Below are positions 54,366 through 61,467 of a DNA stretch of 64,000 nt, one piece after another. Origin of the DNA: an uncultured Craurococcus sp. (GTDB lineage Bacteria; Pseudomonadota; Alphaproteobacteria; Acetobacterales; Acetobacteraceae); the NCBI GenBank assembly GCA_902805545.1, contig CADCTD010000170.1:42324-106323 (forward strand). The letters run 5' to 3'. The stretch's first letter is position 1; the number at the start of each line of letters is the position of its first letter. A model generated the notes under the pieces. The model was not told where the DNA came from and did no database searches. It saw only the letters and a list, made by a program, of their open reading frames with translations. The position numbers and the translations under genes are program-made.

Positions 54366-56126
54366 CTACCGCTCGCCAAGCACCTCGAACACGTCGCCCC
54401 TGACGTCGCGCCGCTCGACATGGCGGCGGTGCCAGAGAGCGTAGAAAAGCAGGTGCCAGGCAGCGAAGCCGCGGTGCTTCTCGCTGCCGGCCTGACGGAA
54501 GAGGGCGGCGACGCGATCGGGCCGGGCGATTTCGGCCACGCCCGGCTGGGCGGCGACGAGGGGGCCGAGGCGGTCGCCCACGCCCTCGATCCAGGCGCCG
54601 ATGGGGACGGTGAAGCCCTGCTTCGGCTTGTAGGGCTCGGCGGCGGGGAAGTGGCGGGCGAGCCATTCGCGCAGCAGCCACTTGCCGCTGCCGCGCTGGA
54701 CCTTCAGCGCATCGGGCAGGCGGAAGGCGCTGGCGGCGATGCCGGCATCGAGGAGGGGCGTGCGGCCCTCGACGCCATGCGCCATGAGGCAGCGGTCCAG
54801 CTTGATCAGCAGGTCGTTCGGCAGCCAGTCCGCGATGTCGAGGGCCTGCGCGGCCTGCAGGCGGGTGCGGCCGGGGCTGGCGGCGGCGGCCTCGGCGGCG
54901 CCGGTGCCGTCGCGCCAGCCGGTCGGAGCCTCGCGGAGGACGTCGAGGCGGTCGAAGCTCCCTCTCGAACGGGGAGCTTTGCCGCCCAGCCACCACGGCC
55001 GCATCGCGGCCCGATAGCGGCCGTAGCCCCCGAAGATCTCGTCGCCGCCTTCGCCGGAGAGGACGACCTTCACCTCCTGCCGGGCGCGGCGGGCGAGGAA
55101 CCAAGTGGGGATGATGGCGTAGTCGGCGGCCGGGTCGTCCATGGCGCCGACGATCTCCGGCAGGTGGCGCCAGACATCGGCCTCGGTGACGGCGACGGTG
55201 ACGTGGCGGGCGCCGGCCGCCTTGGCGAGATGCGCGGCGAGGGCGCGCTCATCCGCCGCGCCGGGCACGTCGAAGCCGGCGGTGAAGGCGAGGACGGGCT
55301 TCTCGTTCAGCCGGGCCATCAGGGCGAGGACGGCGCTGCTGTCGATGCCGCCGGAGAGGAACATGCCATAGGGCACGTCGCTGCGCTGGTGGAGGAGGAC
55401 GCTTTCCTCCAGCGCGGCATCGAGCCGGACGAGGGCTGCCTCGGCGGATATCTCCTCGGGGCCGCCCTCGGGGAGCGCGGCGCGGCGGTGGCGCTCGGTG
55501 ACGGCGCCGTCGGCGATCACCACCGTCTCGCCGGGGAGGATGCGGCGGATGCCCTCGAAGATGGTCTCGGCGCCGGTGGTGAACTGAATCTGCAGCAGCT
55601 CGGCGCGCGCCTCGGGGCGGATGCGCGGCTCGACCAGGCCGGCGGCGATCAGCGCCTGGGGCTCGGAGGCGAAGGCGAGGCCGCCCGCGACCTCGGCCAG
55701 GTAGAGCGGCTTGATGCCGAAGAGGTCGCGCGAGAGGACGAGCCGCTTGGTGCCGCGGTCATGCAGCGCGATGGCGTACATGCCGCGCAGCCGGTCGGCG
55801 AAGCCGATGCCGTCGCGGCGGAAGAGGTGGAGCGGCGGCTCGCAGTCGCTGCCGGTCGAGCAGTGGAGCTGATTCTGCTCGCGCAACTCCCGGTAGTTGT
55901 AGACCTCGCCATTGGCGACGAGGGCGGCGGCGCCGGCGAAGAGCGGCTGGTCGCCCGTGACCAGGTCGATGATCGAGAGCCGGGTGTGGGAGAGGGCGAC
56001 ATTGCCCGAGACATGGTGGCCATGCCCGTCCGGCCCGCGATGGGCGAGCGCCCGGGTCAGCGCGTCGAGGGTGGCGCCGGAGGGCACCTGGCCCAGGCGG
56101 AGGGCGAGGCCGGCAAGGCCGCACAT
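54366..56126 (-). CDS. asnB: Asparagine synthase (glutamine-hydrolysing)
   Basis: Class II glutamine amidotransferase fused to an ATP-pyrophosphatase domain, 586 residues. Cys2 in MCGLAGLALR is the catalytic nucleophile after Met removal. The HRGPDGHGHHVSG and NGEVYNYREL loops follow; the synthase domain has the PP-loop FLSGGIDSSAVLAL and LSGEGGDEIFGGYGRYR. It is the last gene of a glycosyltransferase operon (one-base overlap with the previous gene), so it may amidate a sugar or glycan precursor and not only make free asparagine. Confidence 0.92.
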   Translation of the reverse strand: MCGLAGLALRLGQVPSGATLDALTRALAHRGPDGHGHHVSGNVALSHTRLSIIDLVTGDQPLFAGAAALVANGEVYNYRELREQNQLHCSTGSDCEPPLHLFRRDGIGFADRLRGMYAIALHDRGTKRLVLSRDLFGIKPLYLAEVAGGLAFASEPQALIAAGLVEPRIRPEARAELLQIQFTTGAETIFEGIRRILPGETVVIADGAVTERHRRAALPEGGPEEISAEAALVRLDAALEESVLLHQRSDVPYGMFLSGGIDSSAVLALMARLNEKPVLAFTAGFDVPGAADERALAAHLAKAAGARHVTVAVTEADVWRHLPEIVGAMDDPAADYAIIPTWFLARRARQEVKVVLSGEGGDEIFGGYGRYRAAMRPWWLGGKAPRSRGSFDRLDVLREAPTGWRDGTGAAEAAAASPGRTRLQAAQALDIADWLPNDLLIKLDRCLMAHGVEGRTPLLDAGIAASAFRLPDALKVQRGSGKWLLREWLARHFPAAEPYKPKQGFTVPIGAWIEGVGDRLGPLVAAQPGVAEIARPDRVAALFRQAGSEKHRGFAAWHLLFYALWHRRHVERRDVRGDVFEVLGER

Positions 56127-57169
56127 CAGGCCATCTCCTGTGGGACGAGGGCGGTGAGGAAGGCGCGCCAGCGGGCGAGCACCGGGGCTTCGGCATGGTG
56201 GGCCGCGAATTCGGCGCGGCCGGCGGCGGCGAGGGCGGCGGCGCGGGCCGGCTCGGCCAGCAGGCCGCGGATGGCGGCGGCCAGCGCCGCCGGGTTCTCC
56301 AACGGGGCGAGCAGGCCGGTCTCGCCGGGGCGGATTAGGGCGGCGGGCCCCTCGGCCGCGGCGGCGACGATGGGGCGGGCGGCGGACCAGGCCTCGAGCA
56401 CGACATTGCCGAGCGGCTCGTGGCGGGAGGGGCAGACGAAGACCTCGCAGCCGGCGAGCAGGGCGCCGGCATCCTGGCGCCAGCCGAGGAAGGCGAGGCG
56501 GGGGCCGAGGCCGAGCTCGCGGGCCAGGGCTTCGAGGGCGGGGCGTTCGGGGCCTTCGCCGGCGAGCGAGAGATGCGCCTCGGGCAGCAGGGCGAGGGCG
56601 CGGAGGAGGATGTCGAAGCCCTTGTTCGGATGGAGGCGGCCGAGGGCGAGCAGGCGGCGGGTGCCGGGCGGGGCGGGCAGCGGCGCGGGCGTGGCGCCCT
56701 CGAGGTCGGCGGCGAAATTCGGCACGTAATGGGCGCGGGCTGCGGGCCAGCCGCGGGCGATGATCCAGTCGCGGATATGCTCGGTATTGCCGAGGACGGC
56801 GTCGCAGCCGCGATAGTATTTCAGGTCGTAGTAGCCGCCCATGCGGCCGGCGAGCGTCCAGGGGGCGCCGCGGCGGCGGAGCCGGCCGGCGAAGCGGCTG
56901 GCGCGGTTGGCCCAGGAGACGACGACATCGGGGCGGAAGCGGGCCAGCGCCGCCCGCAGCGCCGGGCCGGTGCGGAGATCGAAGGGGCCGCCGAAGGGAA
57001 GCTGCACGGGGGCGAGGCCGCCCGCCGCCAGCCGGGCGGCGCGGGCGGCGTCGGTGCGGATGACGGCGAGCACGGCCTCGCCGGCGCGGGCCTGGGCGAG
57101 GGCTAGGCGCTCGAAGAAGGCCTCGGCGCCGCCCATTGGGGCGCCGGCGATCACGTGGGCGACCCTCAT
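56126..57169 (-). CDS. Glycosyltransferase (GT4-like)
   Basis: A 347-residue GT-B enzyme. The start MRVAHVIAGAPMGGAEAFFERLA is the N-terminal acceptor-side motif; LLALGRLHPNKGFDILLRALAL and the donor-binding SRHEPLGNVVLEAWSAARPIVA are typical of GT4. The donor sugar cannot be inferred. The ATG at 57169 starts the conserved region; the frame is open to 57397 as junk. Confidence 0.9.
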   Translation of the reverse strand: MRVAHVIAGAPMGGAEAFFERLALAQARAGEAVLAVIRTDAARAARLAAGGLAPVQLPFGGPFDLRTGPALRAALARFRPDVVVSWANRASRFAGRLRRRGAPWTLAGRMGGYYDLKYYRGCDAVLGNTEHIRDWIIARGWPAARAHYVPNFAADLEGATPAPLPAPPGTRRLLALGRLHPNKGFDILLRALALLPEAHLSLAGEGPERPALEALARELGLGPRLAFLGWRQDAGALLAGCEVFVCPSRHEPLGNVVLEAWSAARPIVAAAAEGPAALIRPGETGLLAPLENPAALAAAIRGLLAEPARAAALAAAGRAEFAAHHAEAPVLARWRAFLTALVPQEMA

Positions 57170-57227
57170 GGCGATCCCGCCCGGGCGGGCTGCCCCGGCC
57201 CGTCGGCGCTGCGGCTCCTGGGCCGCC

Positions 57228-58247
57228 TCATGCGGCCAGCGCCTCGAAACGGGCGGCGATGTCGGACCAGGACGGGCCGGGGCCGCGGGCGAGGGCGCCG
57301 GCGTGCAGGCGCGCCCAGGCGGCGTCGTCCGTGAGCAGGCGGATGGCGGCGGTGGCGAAGGCCGCGTCGTCCGCGGCGAGGAGGCCGGTCTCGCCATCCG
57401 CGATCCGCTCGGGGACGGCGCCGAGGGGCGTCACCACGGCGGGGAGGCCGAGGGCCTGGGCCTCGGCCAGGGCGAGGCAGAAGGTCTCGCCGGGGTCGCC
57501 GCGATAGAGCATCACCCGTGCCTCCGCGAGCCGCGCGGCGAGGGCCGGGCGGGGCAGGGGGGCCAAGACGCGGATGCCCTCCGCGGCCAGGGAGGCGGCG
57601 CGGGCGAGCACCGGGGCGGCGCGGGCGGTGAGGCGGGCATCGTCGCCATAGGTGGCAGCGCCGCCATACAGGTGCAACTCCGCCCGTGGCGCCGCGGGGC
57701 GGATGCGCTGCGTCCAGAGGTCGAGCAGCCAGTCGAGGCCGCGCAGCGGGTTGGAGGTGAAGACCGCGACGGGCGGCGGCGGCGGTCGGGGCGCGGCGCC
57801 CGCGGCGAAGGGCGGGGCGAGGGCCAGGGGGATCTCGACCGGGCGGAGGGGGAGGAAGCCGGGCAGGCTCGCGCTGTGCGAGGCGCCGAGGGTGACGAGG
57901 CGCGGCCAGGCGGCGAGCAGGGGAAGCAGGTGGCGGGGCTTGCGCAGGTAGCCGCCGGGATTGTGCAGCCAGAGCACGCGGCGGCCGCGCGGCAGGGCGC
58001 GGAAGAGGCGGGGGAGGCGGTTGGCGATCACCAGGTCGGCCGGCGGGCCGCCGGGGGCGAGGGGTGACCAGGCCAGGCCGTCGCGGGTCTCGGGCGGGTC
58101 GGTGCCGGCGCGGAGGTCGAGCCTGTGGCCGCGGGCGAGGAAGGCGGCGGCGAGCAGGGCGAAGGCGGTCTCGACGCCGCCGAGCGGGCGCTCGGCCAGG
58201 GCGGCGGGGCCGAGGCGGGGGCCTTCCGTGGCGAGGGCGATCCTCAT
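57228..58247 (-). CDS. Glycosyltransferase (GT4-like), second
   Basis: A 339-residue GT-B protein, more diverged than its neighbour. N-terminal VETAFALLAAAFLARGHRLDL and donor-side CLALAEAQALGLPAVVTPLGAVPERI, with the glutamate pair in GDPGETFCLALAEAQ, mark the fold. ATG at 58247 overlaps the end of the GT2 gene by 4 bp. It is 58 bp upstream of the next glycosyltransferase gene in the operon. Confidence 0.87.
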   Translation of the reverse strand: MRIALATEGPRLGPAALAERPLGGVETAFALLAAAFLARGHRLDLRAGTDPPETRDGLAWSPLAPGGPPADLVIANRLPRLFRALPRGRRVLWLHNPGGYLRKPRHLLPLLAAWPRLVTLGASHSASLPGFLPLRPVEIPLALAPPFAAGAAPRPPPPPVAVFTSNPLRGLDWLLDLWTQRIRPAAPRAELHLYGGAATYGDDARLTARAAPVLARAASLAAEGIRVLAPLPRPALAARLAEARVMLYRGDPGETFCLALAEAQALGLPAVVTPLGAVPERIADGETGLLAADDAAFATAAIRLLTDDAAWARLHAGALARGPGPSWSDIAARFEALAA

Positions 58248-59008
58248 CCGCGGTGGCGGTCCGGCTCCAGCCGGGCCTTCAGGTGGGCGAGCAGGGGGAA
58301 GAGGCCGGCGCAGAGGGCGATCAGCAGGCCCCAGCCGCCTTCCCTGTAGCCGCGCCGCGCCACGTAGCACTTGATGATGCGGGAGAGGCAGCGGCGGATG
58401 TTGTCGGGCAGGGAGCCGATGTCGCCGGCCGCCAGCAGGTCCGCCGCCTTGGCGGAAGAGTAGCGGTCGAGGCGGCGGAGCATGTCGGAGATGTCGCGGT
58501 CGACCTCATGGCGGATGCCGGCGGAGGTGATGCGCTCGCCCTCCGTGCCGGTCCAGTCGAGGCCGGGATGGACGCGCTGGGGGCGCCAGCGCTTGGCGCC
58601 GCGGCGGAAGAGGACCGGCTTCAGCGTAGTGCCGAAGCTGCCGCCCCAGCCGTGCAGGATCAGCCGGTCGCCGACGTAGTTGTCGATGCGGAGGCGGTGG
58701 AAGCCGTGCGGCGAGGTGCTGATCACCCGGCGGATGGCGGCCCAGAGCTCGGGCGGGACGCGCTCATCGGCATCGACCTCGAGGATCCAGTCGCCGCTGC
58801 AGACGGCGATGCCGGCGTTGCGGCGGTCGCCTTCCAGCTCCCACGCGCCCTCGAGGACATGGCCGCCGTGGGCGCGGGCGATCCCGGCGCTGTCATCGGT
58901 GCTGCGGTCGAGCACCACCACCAGCTCGTCGGCCGGGGCAAGGCTCGCCAGGCAGGCGGGGAGGCGGGCCGCCTCGTTGCGGGCGACGACGAGGGCGGAG
59001 AGCCTCAT
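58244..59008 (-). CDS. Family 2 glycosyltransferase
   Basis: A 254-residue GT-A enzyme of the LpsC/WaaE-KdtX type. It has VARNEAARLPACLASLAPADELVVVLDRSTDDS and the DxD-containing GDWILEVDADERV, then a C-terminal hydrophobic segment (GLLIALCAGLFPLLAHLK) that holds it at the membrane. Family members add a sugar to the lipopolysaccharide core. Overlaps the GT9 stop by 4 bp. Confidence 0.9.
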   Translation of the reverse strand: MRLSALVVARNEAARLPACLASLAPADELVVVLDRSTDDSAGIARAHGGHVLEGAWELEGDRRNAGIAVCSGDWILEVDADERVPPELWAAIRRVISTSPHGFHRLRIDNYVGDRLILHGWGGSFGTTLKPVLFRRGAKRWRPQRVHPGLDWTGTEGERITSAGIRHEVDRDISDMLRRLDRYSSAKAADLLAAGDIGSLPDNIRRCLSRIIKCYVARRGYREGGWGLLIALCAGLFPLLAHLKARLEPDRHRG

Positions 59009-59925
59009 GCAGGCTGCGGCTCGGCGAGCAGGGTCCGGGCGGCGGCCAGGGCCTGGTCGAGGGCAAGGCCGGCCATGCTGTCGAGGCCAGGGCTGCCCGG
59101 CGCGATGGCGGTGGCGGTGCGGCGGCCGACCGGGGCGTATTCCTCGACGCGGGAGGGGCCGAAGAGGCCGAGGGTCGGGGTTCCGGTCGCCGCCGAGAGA
59201 TGCATCAGCCCGCTGTCATTGCCGGCGAAGAGGGCGGCGCGGGCCAGGACGGCGGCGGCCTCGGGAAGGGAGAGGGTGCCGACGAGGTCCACGGCGCGAT
59301 CGCCGAGCGCGGCGAGGACGGGGGCGGCCATCGCGGCCTCCTGCACGCCGGGGCCGCCGAGGATGGCGGCGCGGGCGCCGGCGAGGGGCTGGCCGGGGGC
59401 GGTCAGCGCCTCGAACAACGCCACGAAGCGCTCGGCGGGCCAGACCTTGCGGTCCCAGTTGGCGGTGGGGCCGAGGGCGATCCAGGGGCCTTCGCCCGGC
59501 AGCAGGGCGGCGGCGCGAGCGCGGTCGGCAGGGCTGAACCAGGCGACCGGGAGGGGCGGCGGTTCGAGGCCCATCAAGGCGCCGAGATGGGCCGTGCGGG
59601 GCCCGGGCTGGCGGCCGCCGCGCATGACGAGGCGGCGCTTCGCCCGGATAAGGAAGGCGAAGGCGGAGCCGCGCAGGTCCACCACCAGGTCCCAGCGCTG
59701 GGTGCCGACCTCCTGCCAGAGCTGCAGCCAGTGCAGGCGGAAGCGGCGCTTGGTCAGCACGATGGTCCAGGCGCGGTTCGGCATGCGGGCGAAGACGCCC
59801 TCGGCGGCCGGGCCGCAGGCGACGACGATCCGCGCCTGCGGGTACTGCCGGATGAGGTGGTCGAGCAGCCCGGTGGAGAGGACGGCATCGCCGATCCGGG
59901 TCGCGGTGATGAAGAGGATGCGCAC
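59005..59925 (-). CDS. Family 9 glycosyltransferase (heptosyltransferase type)
   Basis: A 306-residue GT9 enzyme, the family that transfers heptose from ADP-heptose to the lipopolysaccharide core. Start MRILFITATRIGDAVLSTGLLDHLI, the GPTANWDRKVWPAERF segment and the donor-site GNDSGLMHLSAATGTPTLGLFGPS are all present. The start codon is a GTG at 59925. It is the first gene of the glycan operon GT9-GT2-GT4-GT4-asnB. Confidence 0.9.
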   Translation of the reverse strand: MRILFITATRIGDAVLSTGLLDHLIRQYPQARIVVACGPAAEGVFARMPNRAWTIVLTKRRFRLHWLQLWQEVGTQRWDLVVDLRGSAFAFLIRAKRRLVMRGGRQPGPRTAHLGALMGLEPPPLPVAWFSPADRARAAALLPGEGPWIALGPTANWDRKVWPAERFVALFEALTAPGQPLAGARAAILGGPGVQEAAMAAPVLAALGDRAVDLVGTLSLPEAAAVLARAALFAGNDSGLMHLSAATGTPTLGLFGPSRVEEYAPVGRRTATAIAPGSPGLDSMAGLALDQALAAARTLLAEPQPA

Positions 59926-60088
59926 GGCGGCGGGCTTAGAGCATGATCGCCGCCTGTAGAAGCGACGATCACGCGCCGGGCCTGTCCTTCGGCCGGGTGC
60001 CTCGCGCCTCCGGCCATGCGGCCTCCGACGATCACGCTCGCCATGCTCCGGCCTTGTCCCGGAGGGGCGGGCGGGCCAACTCCGTTGC
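59926..60088. repeat. Repeat-bearing intergenic region before ygfZ
   Basis: The gap between the divergent GT9 and ygfZ genes contains TTAGAGCATGATCGCCG at 59935-59951, like the unit at 23582, and a reverse-oriented relative (GATCACGCTCGCCATGCTCC, 60031-60050). Short CCGGCC hairpins lie between. No promoter was identified. Confidence 0.5.
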
Positions 60089-60916
60089 ATGCCGATCGCA
60101 ATCCTGCCCGAGAGGGGCGTGCTGGAAGTGGCGGGGGAGGACCGGGTGGCCTTCCTCCAGGGCCTGGTCTCCAACGACGTGGCCGCGGCCGGGCCGGGCC
60201 GGGCGGTCTTCGCCGCGCTGCTGACGCCGCAGGGGAAGTGGCTGGCGGATTTCTTCATCATCGCCGAGGAGGGGCGGCTGCTGCTCGATTGCGAGCGGGC
60301 GCAGGCGGGGATGCTGGCGCAGCGGCTCGGGCGGTTCCGGCTGCGGTCGAAGGTCGCGTTGCGGGACCTGTCCGGGGAGATGGCGGTCGCCGTCGGCTGG
60401 GGTGGGGCGGCGATGCCGGCCGGCGCGGTGCCGGACCCGCGGCTGGAGGCAGCCGGGTGGCGGCTGGTCTCGGCCGAGGCGCCGGCGGCGGATTCCCCTG
60501 CCGAGGCGTGGGATGCGCACAGGCTGGCGCTCGGCCTGCCGGAGGGGAGCCGTGACCTCGTCGGCGAGCAGAGCCTGCTGCTGGAGGCGGGGTTCGACGA
60601 GCTCCACGGCGTCTCCTGGAGCAAGGGCTGCTATATGGGCCAGGAGCTGACGGCGCGGACCAAGTATCGCGGGCTGCTGAAGCGGCGGCTGGTGCCGGTC
60701 GAGGTCGAGGGGCCGCTGCCGGCGCCCGGCACCGCGGTCGTCGCCGGGGCGGCGGAGATGGGCGAGATGCGCTCCGGGCGCGGGGGCCTGGGGATCGCGC
60801 AGCTGCGGCTGGAGGCGCTGGATGGGCGCAGCCTGCGCTGCGGCGAGGCGGTGATCCGGCCGCGCATCCCCGCCTGGATGGCACTGCCGGGCGAGGTGGC
60901 GGCAACGGGCAGGTGA
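60089..60916 (+). CDS. ygfZ: YgfZ/GcvT-like folate-binding protein
   Basis: Tetrahydrofolate-binding protein of 275 residues needed for some iron-sulfur enzymes, notably MiaB-type radical SAM enzymes. The signature KGCYMGQELTARTKYRG is intact near residue 180, and the start LEVAGEDRVAFLQGLVSNDV is typical. Likely role: iron-sulfur cluster repair or transfer. The stop overlaps the next start by 4 bp. Confidence 0.93.
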   Translation: MPIAILPERGVLEVAGEDRVAFLQGLVSNDVAAAGPGRAVFAALLTPQGKWLADFFIIAEEGRLLLDCERAQAGMLAQRLGRFRLRSKVALRDLSGEMAVAVGWGGAAMPAGAVPDPRLEAAGWRLVSAEAPAADSPAEAWDAHRLALGLPEGSRDLVGEQSLLLEAGFDELHGVSWSKGCYMGQELTARTKYRGLLKRRLVPVEVEGPLPAPGTAVVAGAAEMGEMRSGRGGLGIAQLRLEALDGRSLRCGEAVIRPRIPAWMALPGEVAATGR

Positions 60917-61380
60917 AGCCGGGGCTGCTCGGCCTCGGCGCGCTGATGCTGGGGGCGGCAGGGGAGGCGCCGGCGCTCGTCCCGCCGATTGCGCCGGCCT
61001 GCATCTCCTCGCCCTTCGGGCCGCGGGAGGGGGCGGGGCCGCGGGCCTCGCGCCTGCATGGCGGGATCGACCTGCCGGCGCCGGCGGGGGCCTGGGTCGT
61101 GGCGGCCGCATCGGGGCAGGTGGTGGCGATCCGGCGGCGCGGGGCGGCGGGCCTGGAGATCGACCTCGCCCATCCGGGCGGGTGGGTGACGCGCTATGCG
61201 CATCTCGGCGCCGTCGTGCCGGCGCTGGCCTCGGGCCGGCGGCGCGTGGCGCAGGGCGAGCGGCTGGGGCGGGTCGGGCGGACCGGCATCACCTACGGAA
61301 CGCATCTGCATTTCGAGCTGCTGGCGGATGGGGTGCGGCAGGATCCGGCGGCGCATCTGTCACTTCGCCGGTGCCAGTAG
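60913..61380 (+). CDS. M23 family peptidase (LytM domain)
   Basis: Short exported metallopeptidase-like protein, 155 residues, starting at a GTG. A hydrophobic signal (LLGLGALMLGAAGEAPALV) is followed directly by the M23 domain: LHGGIDLPAPAGAWVVAA with the HxxxD zinc ligands and THLHFELLADG with the HxH pair. Such minimal LytM proteins cut peptidoglycan crosslinks. Overlap with ygfZ suggests co-expression. Confidence 0.9.
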   Translation: MKPGLLGLGALMLGAAGEAPALVPPIAPACISSPFGPREGAGPRASRLHGGIDLPAPAGAWVVAAASGQVVAIRRRGAAGLEIDLAHPGGWVTRYAHLGAVVPALASGRRRVAQGERLGRVGRTGITYGTHLHFELLADGVRQDPAAHLSLRRCQ

Positions 61381-61412
61381 CCGGAGCGTGATAGCCGGAA
61401 TGCCGGGCATCT

Positions 61413-61424
61413 ATCGTATACGAT
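61413..61424. promoter_or_regulatory. 12-bp palindrome upstream of the repeat-protein gene
   Basis: ATCGTATACGAT is a perfect 12-bp palindrome in the 87-bp gap, 44 bp before the start codon. It is the only AT-rich stretch there and could be an operator or promoter element. A repeat fragment (GGAGCGTGATAGCCGGA) lies just before it. Confidence 0.4.
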
Positions 61425-61467
61425 TTCCTTCGGGGCTGCTCTGCTCGCGCAACGAGGGAAAAGACGG

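Noticed and set aside
54366..59925. Possible horizontally acquired glycan island
   Set aside because: GC content and codon use match the surroundings and no integrase, tRNA junction or IS flanks it.
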